A DNA stretch of 64,000 bases from Ectopseudomonas mendocina (GCF_016008875.1 NZ_JADTQG010000009.1:165172-229171); one strand, 5' to 3'; shown: positions 16,904 to 26,447, counted from the stretch's first letter. Program-made: numbers and translations. The notes: a model not told the origin generated them from the letters alone.

Positions 16904-19900
16904 GTGTCGATTCATGTCGCGCTGCATCACGTCACCCACTACCGCTACGATCGCGCGGTCAACCTTGGGCCGCAGGTGGTGCGTCTGCGCCCGGCGCCGC
17001 ACAGCCGCACGCGCATCCTCTCCTACGCCTTGAAGGTCGAGCCGAGTCAGCACTTCATCAACTGGCAGCAGGACCCGCAGGGCAACTACCTGGCGCGCCT
17101 GGTGTTCCCGGAAAAGACCCGCGAGTTCAAGGTCGAGGTGGATCTGGTCGCCGAGATGGCGGTGTTCAACCCCTTCGACTTCTTTCTCGAGCCATACGCC
17201 GAGCGCATTCCCTTCGCCTATACCGAGGGCGAGCAGCGCGAGCTGGCGCCTTATCTGATCAAGCTGCCGGCCACGCCAATGTTCGCCAAGTATCTGGCCG
17301 GTATTTCCCGCGAGCCGGTGCCCAGCATCGACTTCCTGGTCGAGCTGAACCAGCGCGTGGCACGTGACATTCGCTACCTGATCCGCATGGAGCCGGGCGT
17401 GCAGACGCCGGAACAGTCGCTGGAGCTGGCCTCCGGTTCCTGCCGCGACTCGGCCTGGCTGCTGGTGCAGCTGCTGCGTCATCTGGGACTGGCGGCACGC
17501 TTCGTTTCCGGCTACCTGATCCAGCTCACCGCCGACGTCAAATCCCTCGACGGGCCAAGCGGCACCGACAAGGACTTCACCGACCTGCACGCCTGGTGCG
17601 AGGTGTACCTGCCTGGCGCCGGCTGGCTCGGTCTCGACCCCACTAGCGGCCTATTCGCCGGTGAAGGCCATATCCCGCTGGCCTGCAGCCCGGAGCCGTC
17701 CTCGGCGGCGCCGATCACCGGTGGGCTGGATGAGTGCGAGGTGACGTTCGAGCACCTGATGAGCGTCGAGCGCGTATGGGAGGCGCCACGCGTCACCAAG
17801 CCCTACAGCGAAGCGCAGTGGCAGGCGATCCAGGCGCTGGGGCGGCGCATCGACGATGATCTGCAGATGCATGACGTACGCCTGACCATGGGCGGCGAGC
17901 CGACCTTCGTCGCCCTCGACTATCCCGATGACGACGAATGGAATACCGCCGCGCTCGGCCCGAACAAGCGCCGTCTGGCCGCCGACCTGTTCCATCGCCT
18001 GCGCGAGCACTACGCCGCCAATGCGCTGGTGCATTTTGGCCAGGGCAAGTGGTACCCGGGCGAGCAGTTGCCGCGCTGGTCGCTGAACTGCTTCTGGCGT
18101 CGCGACGGTGAGCCGCTGTGGCATGACCCCAAGCTGTTGGCCGACGAGAAGCGCGGCTATGGCGCCACCGCCGAGACCGCCGCTCGCTTTCTCGCCACTC
18201 TGGCGTCGCGCCTGGACGTCGATGCCGGCAATGTATTCCCTGCCTATGAAGACTGGTTCTACTACCTGTGGCGCGAGCGCAAGCTGCCGGACAATGTCAC
18301 CCCGGACGACCCGCGTCTGAGCGACCCGCTGGAGCGCGAGCGCCTGCGCAAGGTGTTCGATCAGGGCCTGGATAAGGTCGTTGGTCATGTTCTGCCGCTG
18401 GCGCGCCAGGTGATCGGTGAAGGCTGGCAGAGCGGGCGCTGGTTCCTGCGTGACGAGCATTGCCGGTTGCTGCCGGGGGACTCGCCACTGGGCTACCGCC
18501 TGCCGCTGGATTCGTTGCCCTGGGTCAGCCAGGCCGACTACCCCTACATCAATCCGGTCGACCCCAGCCAGTCGTTGCCGCCGTTGCCCTGCCCGGCGCA
18601 GATCCAGCGGCAGCTGCGTGGCGTCTGGCGTGGCGCCAGTGCCAACGTGCAGAGTACGCGCCCGGCCAGCGGGCAGTCAGCGGCCGGTATCGTGCGTACC
18701 GCACTGTGCGCCGAGCCGCGCGAAGGCAGGCTGTACCTGTTCATGCCGCCGCTGGCGCACCTGGAGGACTACCTGGAGTTGGTCGCGGCCATCGAGTCCG
18801 TCGCGGCCGATCTGGGCTGCCCGGTGCTGATGGAGGGCTACGAGCCACCGCTCGATCCACGTCTGCAGTATTTCCGCGTCACTCCCGATCCGGGTGTGAT
18901 CGAGGTGAACATTCACCCGGCTGCCAGCTGGGACGAGCTGGTTGAGCGTTGCGAGTTCCTCTACGAGGCGGCGCGCCAGTCGCGTCTGTCCAGCGAGAAG
19001 TTCATGATCGATGGGCGTCACACCGGTACCGGCGGCGGCAACCACTTCGTCCTTGGCGGCGCGACACCGGGCGATTCGCCCTTCCTGCGCCGCCCCGATC
19101 TGCTGCGTAGCCTGATCAGCTACTGGCACAACCACCCGTCGCTGTCCTACCTGTTCAGCGGCCTGTTTATCGGCCCGACGTCGCAGGCGCCGCGTGTCGA
19201 CGAGGCGCGCAACGACGCCCTGCACGAGCTGGAGATTGCCTTCGCGCAGATGCCCGAGCCGGGCCGCGACTGCCCACCATGGTTGGTCGACCGCCTGCTG
19301 CGCAACCTGCTGGTGGATGTCACCGGCAATACCCACCGCGCCGAGTTCTGCATCGACAAGCTGTACTCGCCGGACTCGGCCAGCGGTCGCCTTGGCCTGC
19401 TCGAACTGCGCGCCTTCGAGATGCCGCCGCACGCGCAGATGAGCCTGGCCCAGCAACTGCTGCTGCGCGCATTGATCGCCCGCTTCTGGCAGGAGCCCTA
19501 CCGCCCGGCCAAGCTGGTGCGCTGGGGCACCGAGCTGCATGACCGCTTCCTCCTGCCGCACTTCGTCGAGCAGGATTTCGCTGACGTGCTGCAGGAGCTG
19601 TCGGCCTTCGGCTACCCGCTGCGCGCCGAGTGGTTTGCCCCGCACCTGGAGTTCCGCTTTCCCAAGGCCGGCGACTTTGCGGTCAAGGGCATCGACCTGG
19701 AGCTGCGCCAGGCCCTGGAACCCTGGCACGTGCTGGGCGAGGAGGGCGCCATCGGCGGCACCGTGCGCTATGTCGACTCGTCGCTGGAGCGCATGCAGGT
19801 GAAGGTGGCCGGCATGGCGCCGGATCGCTACGTGCTGACCTGCAACGGCGTGCCGGTGCCGTTGCGCCCAACGGGCAAGGTCGGCGGGTTCGTCGGTGGC

Positions 19901-20197
19901 GTGCGCTTCCGTGCCTGGCAGCCGGCCAGTTGCCTGCAACCGACCATCGGCGTGCATGCGCCGCTGGTGTTCGATCTCATCGACACCTGGATGCAGCGTT
20001 CGCTGGGTGGTTGCCAATACCATGTCGCGCATCCGGGCGGCCGCAACTACGACAGCCTGCCGGTCAACGCTTACGAGGCCGAGAGCCGGCGGCTGGCGCG
20101 GTTCTTCCGCCTGGGCCACAGTCCGGGCAAGCGCCCCGTCATGCAGCCGATGGACAATAATGAACTGCCGATGACCCTGGATCTGCGTCGCGTTTGA
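16904..20197 (+). CDS. Transglutaminase-like / DUF2126 protein
   Basis: 1097 residues from a GTG at 16904 preceded by a strong AGGAGG. The N-terminal 300 residues form a transglutaminase-like domain: an N-terminal beta region starting SIHVALHHVTHYRYDRAVNL, then Cys180 in GSCRDSAWLL, His229 in DLHAWCEVY and Asp245 in GLDPTSG, a complete papain-like triad. The remaining roughly 780 residues are DUF2126 (LTMGGEPTFVALDYPDDDEW, later GRHTGTGGGNHFVLGG). This pair is normally found with ATP-grasp/alpha-E and a second transglutaminase, both of which follow here. The family has been proposed to make or break amide bonds on peptides or a protein tag; no substrate is established. Confidence 0.9.
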   Translation: MSIHVALHHVTHYRYDRAVNLGPQVVRLRPAPHSRTRILSYALKVEPSQHFINWQQDPQGNYLARLVFPEKTREFKVEVDLVAEMAVFNPFDFFLEPYAERIPFAYTEGEQRELAPYLIKLPATPMFAKYLAGISREPVPSIDFLVELNQRVARDIRYLIRMEPGVQTPEQSLELASGSCRDSAWLLVQLLRHLGLAARFVSGYLIQLTADVKSLDGPSGTDKDFTDLHAWCEVYLPGAGWLGLDPTSGLFAGEGHIPLACSPEPSSAAPITGGLDECEVTFEHLMSVERVWEAPRVTKPYSEAQWQAIQALGRRIDDDLQMHDVRLTMGGEPTFVALDYPDDDEWNTAALGPNKRRLAADLFHRLREHYAANALVHFGQGKWYPGEQLPRWSLNCFWRRDGEPLWHDPKLLADEKRGYGATAETAARFLATLASRLDVDAGNVFPAYEDWFYYLWRERKLPDNVTPDDPRLSDPLERERLRKVFDQGLDKVVGHVLPLARQVIGEGWQSGRWFLRDEHCRLLPGDSPLGYRLPLDSLPWVSQADYPYINPVDPSQSLPPLPCPAQIQRQLRGVWRGASANVQSTRPASGQSAAGIVRTALCAEPREGRLYLFMPPLAHLEDYLELVAAIESVAADLGCPVLMEGYEPPLDPRLQYFRVTPDPGVIEVNIHPAASWDELVERCEFLYEAARQSRLSSEKFMIDGRHTGTGGGNHFVLGGATPGDSPFLRRPDLLRSLISYWHNHPSLSYLFSGLFIGPTSQAPRVDEARNDALHELEIAFAQMPEPGRDCPPWLVDRLLRNLLVDVTGNTHRAEFCIDKLYSPDSASGRLGLLELRAFEMPPHAQMSLAQQLLLRALIARFWQEPYRPAKLVRWGTELHDRFLLPHFVEQDFADVLQELSAFGYPLRAEWFAPHLEFRFPKAGDFAVKGIDLELRQALEPWHVLGEEGAIGGTVRYVDSSLERMQVKVAGMAPDRYVLTCNGVPVPLRPTGKVGGFVGGVRFRAWQPASCLQPTIGVHAPLVFDLIDTWMQRSLGGCQYHVAHPGGRNYDSLPVNAYEAESRRLARFFRLGHSPGKRPVMQPMDNNELPMTLDLRRV

Positions 20198-20237
20198 CGA
20201 CATGTTGTTCACTTGAGTGTCGGCTGCCGCGATCAGT

Positions 20238-20340
20238 CCCCTCGCCCCTCTGGGGAGAGGGTTAGGGAGAGGGGAAACGGGTGACTTCGCTGTGTTTTCA
20301 GCCCTCTCCCCCGGCCCCTCTCCCATAAATGGGAGAGGGG
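20238..20340. repeat. CCCTCTCCC-type palindromic repeat pair
   Basis: A run of C/G-rich arms (CCCTCGCCCCTCTGGGGAGA and on) is followed at 20315-20340 by a perfect hairpin, CCCCTCTCCC-ATAAAT-GGGAGAGGGG. It lies inside the transglutaminase operon, between its first and second genes. Related elements occur at 29291-29316 and 41836-41880, each again between genes of an operon, so it is a dispersed repeat rather than a local terminator. Confidence 0.75.
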
Positions 20341-20379
20341 AGCGTAAAGCCGCACCGCCTTGCCACTGCCGAGCCTGCC

Positions 20380-22866
20380 ATGCACGACCTGCTAGCCGAT
20401 TACCCGCCCCCTGCCGGGGCTTACCACGAACTGCTCGATGCCAAGGGCAACGTGCGCCCGCACTGGCGCCGCCTTTACGAGCAGCTGGCGCGTAGCCGCC
20501 CCGAGCACCTGGCGCAGCGCGAGGCCATGCTGGCCCGGCAGATTCAGGAAAACGGCGTCACCTACAACGTCTACGCCGACCCGGACGGTGCCGACCGCCC
20601 GTGGGAGCTGGATCTGCTGCCCAACCTAATCCCGGCTGATGAGTGGCAGCAGATCGCCGCTGGCGTAACGCAGCGTGCGTCCCTGCTCAACCGCGTGCTG
20701 GCCGATCTCTACGGGCCGCAGAAACTGATCGCCGAGGGTCTGCTACCGACCGAACTGGTGTTCGGCCACAACAACTTCCTCTGGCCGTGCCAGGGCATGC
20801 AGGCACCGGGCGGTACCTGGCTGCATCTGTATGCGGTGGATCTGGCACGGGCACCGGACGGCCGCTGGTGGGTCACCGCCGACCGCACCCAGGCACCCTC
20901 CGGCGCCGGCTACGCGCTGGAGAATCGGCAGATCGTCTCGCGCGCCTTCCCCGAGCTGTATCGCGACTTGCGCGTGCAGTACCTGGCTGGTTTCTTCCGC
21001 ACCCTGCAGGACACCCTGGCGCGCCAGGCACCGAGCGGCGGCGAGACGCCGCTGGTGGTGCTGCTGACGCCGGGGCGCTTCAACGAAAGCTATTTTGAGC
21101 ATCTGTACCTGGCGCGTCAGCTCGGCTACCCGCTGGTCGAGGGCAGCGACCTGACCGTGCGCGACGCTACCCTCTACCTCAAGACCCTGGCCGGCCTGCG
21201 TCGCGTGCATGCGGTGCTGCGCCGCCTCGACGACGACTACTGCGACCCGCTGGAGCTGCGCACCGACTCGGCCCTTGGCGTACCTGGCCTGCTCGAAACC
21301 GTGCGCCGTGGCCGTGTGCTGGTGGCCAATGCCCTGGGCAGCGGCGTGCTGGAGTCGCCCGGTCTGCCGGGTTTCCTGCCAGCGATCAGCGAGCATCTGC
21401 TCGGCGAGGGACTGCTATTGCCGTCCATTGCCAGTTGGTGGTGCGGCGAGCCGCCGGTACTGGATGAGGCTCTGGAGAAACTCGACCAGTTGCTGGTGCG
21501 CCCGGCCTTCCCCTCGCAGAGCTTCACCCCGGTGTTCGGCCGTGATCTGGACGAGGCGCAGCGCGTCAAGCTGGCGGCACGCCTCAAACAGCGCCCCTAC
21601 GCCTACGTGGCCCAGGCGCGGGCCAAGCTGTCGCAGGCGCCGGTGTGGGATGGCAGCGGCCTGCAGCCGCGCGCCATCGGCATGCGCGTGTTCGCCGTGG
21701 CCAGTGCCGACGGCTACCGGGTGATGCCCGGTGGCCTGACTCGCGTCGCCGCCGAGGCCGATGCCGAAGTGGTCTCGATGCAGCGTGGCGGGGCGAGCAA
21801 GGACACCTGGGTACTCGGCACCCGTCAGAGCGCGGGCGAACCCTGGCAGACGCAACGCACCCTGGGCACTGCCGACCTGGTGCGCAGCGACCCCTTCCTG
21901 CCCTCGCGCGTGGTGGAGAACCTGTACTGGTTCGGTCGTTACGCCGAGCGCTGCGAGGGCAATGCGCGGCTGCTGCGTATCATGCTGGCGCGCTACGTCG
22001 ACGATGACGACGATCCGCAGGCGCTGCAGAGCGCCCTGGCGCTGGCGCAGGAACTGGGGCTGCTGGCCGGCCCCGACGAAGGCGAGCTGGAGGCGCGCCT
22101 GCTGCAGGCATTGCTTGGCGGCGATTGGCCGGCCAGCCTGCGGGCCAATCTGCAGCGCCTGCAATGGGCGGCAGGCAGCGTGCGCGGCAAGCTGTCCCAG
22201 GCCAACTGGCAGGCGCTGGTCGAGCTGCAGCGCGAGGCGCAACTGCTCGAAGGCCAGCCGGCCGACTTCGGCGAGCTGCTGGATTTTCTCAATCGCCTAC
22301 TGATGTCGCTGGCGGCGCTTTCCGGCTTCGCCCTCGACGACATGACCCGCGACGACGGCTGGCGCTTCCTCATGCTCGGCCGCTACATCGAGCGTCTGCA
22401 GTTTCTCTGCGACAGCTTCGCCGGCTTCCTGCGCAGCGGCTCGGCCACCGACCAGTCGGCACTGGAGTGGCTGCTGGAACTGGGCAACAGCAGCATCACC
22501 TACCGCACCCGCTACCTCGCTTCGGCGCAGTTGATCCCAGTGCTCGACCTGCTGCTGCTGGACGAGCAGAACCCGCACGCGGTGATCTTCCAGATGCGCA
22601 CTCTGCTGCGCTCGCTTGAGGGGCTTCACGAGCGCTTCGAGTTGCCGGCCGAGCGCTACCTGGTCTACCTGGAGCAGCAACTCTCAGCCTTCAGCCTGGC
22701 CAGTCTGGAAAACCCGCTGTTCGGCCCTGGCAGCACCCGTGCGGTGCTCGAAGGCCTGGCCGACCTGCTGGTGGCCATCAGCGAAGCCGCCGGTGCTGTT
22801 TCTGATCACCTCGGGCTGCGTTTCTTCGCCCATGTCGATGTCAGCCAGCGGACGCAATCCTCATGA
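20380..22866 (+). CDS. Circularly permuted ATP-grasp / alpha-E domain protein
   Basis: 828 residues from ATG 20380 (MHDLLADYPPPAGAYHELLD); 17 upstream codons are open but lie in the repeat. Residues to about 480 are a circularly permuted ATP-grasp domain (QENGVTYNVYADPDGADRPW, VLLTPGRFNESYFEHLYLAR, RDATLYLKTLAGLRRVHAVL). From about 510 comes an alpha-E helical domain starting PFLPSRVVENLYWFGRYAER and including WRFLMLGRYIERLQFLCDSF. The two are separate proteins in some bacteria and fused here. ATP-grasp enzymes ligate carboxylates to amines. It overlaps the next gene by ATGA and completes the conserved peptide-modification module with the flanking transglutaminase-like proteins. Confidence 0.9.
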   Translation: MHDLLADYPPPAGAYHELLDAKGNVRPHWRRLYEQLARSRPEHLAQREAMLARQIQENGVTYNVYADPDGADRPWELDLLPNLIPADEWQQIAAGVTQRASLLNRVLADLYGPQKLIAEGLLPTELVFGHNNFLWPCQGMQAPGGTWLHLYAVDLARAPDGRWWVTADRTQAPSGAGYALENRQIVSRAFPELYRDLRVQYLAGFFRTLQDTLARQAPSGGETPLVVLLTPGRFNESYFEHLYLARQLGYPLVEGSDLTVRDATLYLKTLAGLRRVHAVLRRLDDDYCDPLELRTDSALGVPGLLETVRRGRVLVANALGSGVLESPGLPGFLPAISEHLLGEGLLLPSIASWWCGEPPVLDEALEKLDQLLVRPAFPSQSFTPVFGRDLDEAQRVKLAARLKQRPYAYVAQARAKLSQAPVWDGSGLQPRAIGMRVFAVASADGYRVMPGGLTRVAAEADAEVVSMQRGGASKDTWVLGTRQSAGEPWQTQRTLGTADLVRSDPFLPSRVVENLYWFGRYAERCEGNARLLRIMLARYVDDDDDPQALQSALALAQELGLLAGPDEGELEARLLQALLGGDWPASLRANLQRLQWAAGSVRGKLSQANWQALVELQREAQLLEGQPADFGELLDFLNRLLMSLAALSGFALDDMTRDDGWRFLMLGRYIERLQFLCDSFAGFLRSGSATDQSALEWLLELGNSSITYRTRYLASAQLIPVLDLLLLDEQNPHAVIFQMRTLLRSLEGLHERFELPAERYLVYLEQQLSAFSLASLENPLFGPGSTRAVLEGLADLLVAISEAAGAVSDHLGLRFFAHVDVSQRTQSS

Positions 22867-23756
22867 GCAGCGCGCTGTATCAGGTTCTCCACGACACCCA
22901 TTACCGTTACTCGGCGCCGGTTTCCCTGGCCCAGCAACTGGCGCACCTGTGGCCGCGCGAATGCCCGTGGCAGCGCTGTCATGAACAGGCACTGCGCATC
23001 GACCCACAGCCCTGCCAGCGCCGTGACGGACTGGATGTGTTCGGCAACCCGCTGACGCGCCTGGTGTTCGAGCGCCCGCACGAGCAGCTCAGCGTTAGTG
23101 CGCGCTTGCGCATCGAGGTGCTGGCACGCGCGCCACTGGATCTCGATGATTCGCCGAGCTGGGAGGCGGCCTGCGCTGCCCTCAGCTACAGCGGCAAGCC
23201 GATGGCGCCAGCGCTGCTGGAGGCGGCACGCTACCGTTTCGAGTCGCCCTACGTGCGTCTCAAGCAGGTCTTCGCCGACTACGCCGATGATTGCTTCATC
23301 CCCGGCAGGCCGCTGCTGCAGGCCGGTCAGGCGCTGATGCAGAAAATCTTCGAGGAGTTCAGCTTCGATGCCGGCGCCACCCAGGTGGCGACCCCCTTGC
23401 TGCAGGTGCTGGAGGAGAAGCGCGGGGTCTGCCAGGACTTCGCCCACCTGATGCTCGCCTGCCTGCGCTCACGCGGCCTGGCCGCACGCTACGTCAGCGG
23501 CTATCTGCTGACCCAGCCGCCGCCCGGCCAGCCGCGGCTGATCGGTGCGGATGCCTCGCATGCCTGGATATCGTTGTACTGCCCGCGTCAGGGCTGGGTG
23601 GACTTCGATCCGACCAACAATGTGCGCCCGGCGCTGGAGCACATCACCCTGGCCTGGGGCCGGGATTTCTCCGATGTGTCGCCGCTGCGTGGGGTGATCC
23701 TGGGGGGCGGCAGCCATGACCCGGAAGTGCAGGTCACGGTGCTGCCGCTCGGATAG
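22863..23756 (+). CDS. Transglutaminase-family protein
   Basis: 297 residues. The N-terminal bacterial transglutaminase-like region begins ALYQVLHDTHYRYSAPVSLA. The catalytic core has Cys190 in RGVCQDFAHLM, His233 in DASHAWISLY and Asp249 in WVDFDPTNN. It ends with RGVILGGGSHDPEVQVTVLP, typical for the family. It is coupled by ATGA to the ATP-grasp/alpha-E gene. In the known module this protein may act as the peptidase or amidase partner of the ATP-grasp ligase. The cytoplasmic location is inferred from the lack of a signal peptide. Confidence 0.9.
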   Translation: MSSALYQVLHDTHYRYSAPVSLAQQLAHLWPRECPWQRCHEQALRIDPQPCQRRDGLDVFGNPLTRLVFERPHEQLSVSARLRIEVLARAPLDLDDSPSWEAACAALSYSGKPMAPALLEAARYRFESPYVRLKQVFADYADDCFIPGRPLLQAGQALMQKIFEEFSFDAGATQVATPLLQVLEEKRGVCQDFAHLMLACLRSRGLAARYVSGYLLTQPPPGQPRLIGADASHAWISLYCPRQGWVDFDPTNNVRPALEHITLAWGRDFSDVSPLRGVILGGGSHDPEVQVTVLPLG

Positions 23757-23766
23757 ATGGGATGAA

Positions 23767-23784
23767 GGGCTTCGCTTGAAGCCC
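23767..23784. terminator. Hairpin between convergent transglutaminase and azurin genes
   Basis: GGGCTTC-GCTT-GAAGCCC is a perfect 7-bp stem with a 4-base loop, placed 10 bases after one stop codon and 10 bases before the other convergent one. No T-run follows on either strand, so termination would be weak or the hairpin may only protect 3' ends. Confidence 0.4.
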
Positions 23785-23794
23785 TGGAAATGAC

Positions 23795-24247
23795 TCAGTC
23801 GACCAGCTTCACGCTGCCTTTCATCATCGAGTAGTGACCGGGGAAGGAGCAGAAGAAGCTGTAATCCTCACCAGCGGCCAGTTTGCTCACGTCGAAGGTC
23901 ACCGAGGTGCTCTCGCCGCCGCCGATCAGGTCGGTATGAGCGATCACGCGCTCGTCGCCGGCCTTGAGGTAACTGGCGTCCGGGCCGGCGGGAATGCCGT
24001 CGGTGGCGATACCGGGCATGTCGGCGGTCTTGCTCAGCACCCAGTTGTGGCCCATGGCGGTCTTGGGCAGCGAGCCGGTGTGCTTGAGGTTGACGGTAAA
24101 GGTCTTGCAGCTCTTGCTGACAGAGATGGCTTGGGTATTGAAGGTCATCTGGTCGGTCGATTCGACATCCACCGAGCATTCGGCAGCGAGCAGCGGGGTG
24201 CTGGCCAGGCCGAGCAGAGCGATTAGAGCAGCGTTACGCAACATCAT
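23795..24247 (-). CDS. azu: Azurin precursor
   Basis: 150 residues from ATG 24247 behind GGAGGA; a second ATG follows directly at 24244. The signal peptide is about 21 residues and the mature protein begins [13 protein letters not shown], the classic azurin N-terminus. Blue-copper ligands are visible: His in GHNWVL, and Cys, His and Met in [14 protein letters not shown]. Azurin is a small periplasmic type-1 copper protein that carries electrons, classically to nitrite reductase or cytochrome oxidases, and helps in redox stress. It stands alone on the minus strand and faces the transglutaminase operon across a short hairpin. Confidence 0.97.
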   Translation of the reverse strand: MMLRNAALIALLGLASTPLLAAECSVDVESTDQMTFNTQAISVSKSCKTFTVNLKHTGSLPKTAMGHNWVLSKTADMPGIATDGIPAGPDASYLKAGDERVIAHTDLIGGGESTSVTFDVSKLAAGEDYSFFCSFPGHYSMMKGSVKLVD

Positions 24248-24632
24248 GTGAATCCTCCAGATTCTGAGTTTCCGGTCAGGTATGGACAGATTCGCACAGC
24301 TTTCAGTACTCGTGGGTGCGACCGAACGCCACGTGAGGTTATCCCGACAATCTGTGGGTAACTCTGTTGAGAAGCTCTGCAACGGCGCTCCAGAGCCTGA
24401 TCCTGCGGCCTTTCTGGGAAGCTGGTCAGGTTTTGTTCAGGGCGCACCTGTCGGGCAAAAAATCCTTTGTAATGAATTGATTGGCGGCGGGTGGAGAAAA
24501 TCCGCAGGCTTCCATCCGGCTGTCATGGCTTATCCCCGGAAAGCGTGGAGCAAGCTGTGGATAAGCTTGGGGAAAGTGCTTGCCGGCCGCACTTGTCAAA
24601 GCGTACCGCCGGCTGATCAGGAAATGACCGGC
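24248..24632. other. 385-bp gap upstream of azurin with DnaA-box-like motifs
   Basis: No convincing coding region or RNA gene is seen. The azurin promoter must lie in the left part. Motifs resembling DnaA boxes occur: TGTGGGTAA at 24353-24361 and TGTGGATAA at 24556-24564, with TTATCCC at 24339 and TTATCCCC at 24530 in the opposite sense. The first is followed by CTGTTGA, as in the similar motifs at 27151 and 27501. Confidence 0.5.
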
Positions 24633-25558
24633 TCAACGAGTCCTGGATGGGCGCAGCAACTGCCACAGACGAGTACCGAGGCTCACCAGCGGCAGGCTCA
24701 GCAAACCGGCGGCCACGCCCAGCAGCCCATTGAGCAGTGTCGGCACCAGCGCAGAAAGTAGCTGCCCCGCATCCTGCGCCACCCACTGCGCCGCGTGATG
24801 CACGGCAGCTTCGACGGGCGGCAGGCCGTGGCTGAGGATACCGCCGCCGACCATGAACATGGCTGCGGTGCCGATTACCGAAAGCGCCTTCATCAGCCAG
24901 GGCGCCAGACGCAGGATGCCGCGTCCGCAAACCTGGGCGAAGGCGCTGGCGCGCTGGCTGAGATAGAGCCCGGCATCGTCCAGTTTGACGATGCCGGCGA
25001 CCAGCCCGTAGACGCCGGCGGTCATCACCAGGGCGATGCCGCTGAGCACCAGCACCTGATTGAGGAAGCTGGCGGTGGCGACGGTGCCGAGGGTAATGGC
25101 GATGATTTCCGCGGAGAGAATGAAGTCGGTGCGCACGGCGCCGCGAATCTTGTCGCGCTCGAATGCCACCAGGTCGATCGCAGGGTCGGCAATCGCCTCC
25201 GCTGCTCCTCGGGCTCATGCCGATGCAGCAACTTGTGCAGCAGCTTTTCCGCGCCTTCGTAGCAGAGAAACAGGCCACCGAGCATCAGCAGCGGCACCAC
25301 CAGCCAGGGCGCCACGGCACTGATCAGCAGGGCGGCCGGTACCAGGATCGCCTTGTTCACCAGCGAACCCTTGGCCACTGCCCAGACCACCGGCAGCTCG
25401 CGATCTGCGCGCACGCCTGTGACCTGCTGGGCATTGAGAGCGAGGTCGTCACCCAGCACGCCGGCGGTCTTGCGTGCGGCGATCTTGGTCATGGTGGCGA
25501 CGTCGTCGAGTACGGTACTGATGTCGTCGATCAGGGCGAGCAGGCTGCTTCCGGCCAT
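24633..25558 (-). pseudogene. DUF808-family membrane protein, broken by a one-base frameshift
   Basis: The 5' part reads [20 protein letters not shown] to [14 protein letters not shown], the normal N-terminal half of a DUF808 (YedI-like) inner-membrane protein. At about 25197-25203 the frame is lost. The remaining half, [20 protein letters not shown] to LLRPSRTR, continues in another frame to 24633. Adding one base after the codon for the last Gln of HEPEEQ restores [12 protein letters not shown] and joins the halves into one protein of roughly 307 residues, the usual family size. Function of the family is unknown. Either this is a recent inactivating mutation or a base-call error; no other damage is seen in either half. 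Confidence 0.8.
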
Positions 25559-25560
25559 GT

Positions 25561-25587
25561 TGCGGCTTCCGTGGGGGAGAAGCCGCA
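25561..25587 (-). promoter_or_regulatory. Stem-loop covering the ribosome site of the DUF808 gene
   Basis: TGCGGCTTC and GAAGCCGCA form a perfect 9-bp stem around a 9-base loop. It ends two bases before the DUF808 start codon, so the GGAAG that could serve as ribosome site is inside the stem. No T-run follows, which argues against a simple terminator for the upstream LOG gene; translational control is possible. Confidence 0.35.
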
Positions 25588-25622
25588 GAGCGTAGCATTG
25601 TGTTACATGTCTGCGTATAGGC

Positions 25623-26210
25623 TCAGACGGGCGAACGATCCACCCATTTCGGCGCCACGCTGGGACGCCACTCGTTCAGGGCGTCGAGCAGGTCCTGCGG
25701 GGTGTCTGCGATCTGCAGCATCTCGCGGTGTTGCGGGCGAACGAAGCGTTCGGCGACCAGATGATCAAGAAAATCGCCCAGCTTGCTGTAGAAGCCATTC
25801 ACCTCCAACAGGCCCAGTGGCTTGGCGTGGTAGCCGAGCTGGCCCCAGGTCCAGACTTCGAACAGCTCTTCCAGGGTGCCGAGGCCGCCGGGCAGGGCGA
25901 TGAAGGCGTCGGCCAGTTCGGCCATGCGCGCCTTGCGGGCGTGCATGCCATCCACCACTTCCAGGCAGGTCAGGCCACGGTGGCCGATCTCGGCACGCTC
26001 GAGGCTCTGCGGGATGATGCCGATGACCTCGCCACCGGCATTCAGCGCCGCATCGGCGACCACACCCATCAGGCCGACGGCGCCGCCGCCGTAGATCAGT
26101 CGTACGCCGCGTTCGGCCAGATGCTGGCCAAGCGCTTCGGCGGCCTGACGATAGATGGGACTGGCACCGGGGCTGGCACCGCAGAAGACGCAGACGCTAC
26201 GCAGGGACAT
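25623..26210 (-). CDS. LOG-family (TIGR00730) nucleoside 5'-monophosphate phosphoribohydrolase-like protein
   Basis: 195 residues starting [20 protein letters not shown], a Rossmann-like beginning. The signature [20 protein letters not shown] matches the PGGxGTxxE active-site motif of LOG proteins, once misnamed lysine decarboxylases. Family members split cytokinin or purine nucleotides such as AMP into base and ribose 5-phosphate. The substrate here is not readable from sequence. The gene is monocistronic or reads into the DUF808 gene 64 bases on. It is close to azurin, as in P. aeruginosa. Confidence 0.92.
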   Translation of the reverse strand: MSLRSVCVFCGASPGASPIYRQAAEALGQHLAERGVRLIYGGGAVGLMGVVADAALNAGGEVIGIIPQSLERAEIGHRGLTCLEVVDGMHARKARMAELADAFIALPGGLGTLEELFEVWTWGQLGYHAKPLGLLEVNGFYSKLGDFLDHLVAERFVRPQHREMLQIADTPQDLLDALNEWRPSVAPKWVDRSPV

Positions 26211-26269
26211 TAACGGACTCCTTGGCTGAGTGCGCCAAGGGTAACCAGCCGCTGCCCAACCACCAAGGG

Positions 26270-26347
26270 TCAGTGGCGTGTATCGATGCCGCAGGTGGCG
26301 CAGGCGTAGCTGGCGAGCAGTTGCTTGAGCAGGTAGTTGAGGGGCAT
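26270..26347 (-). CDS. Possible 25-residue protein with CxxC motif
   Basis: A short frame in the 237-bp gap between the LOG and LysE genes reads [20 protein letters not shown] followed by IDTRH. It begins at ATG 26347 with AGGA eleven bases upstream, and holds an amphipathic N-terminal stretch and one CATC. There is no homologue I recognise. The codons are ordinary for this genome and nothing else explains the gap, but the frame is short enough to be chance. Confidence 0.25.
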   Translation of the reverse strand: MPLNYLLKQLLASYACATCGIDTRH

Positions 26348-26447
26348 GGCGCGGCTTCCTGACGCAAGGGACATGTGCTGCAGGCTAGCCCCGGCGCTGG
26401 CGCCACGCCCTTAGATTGTTTCGATGGTGGCGATAGCCGCCAGTCGA

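Noticed and set aside
18677..20326. A 549-codon minus-strand open frame
   Set aside because: It is antisense to the DUF2126 half of the transglutaminase gene and runs through a palindromic repeat.
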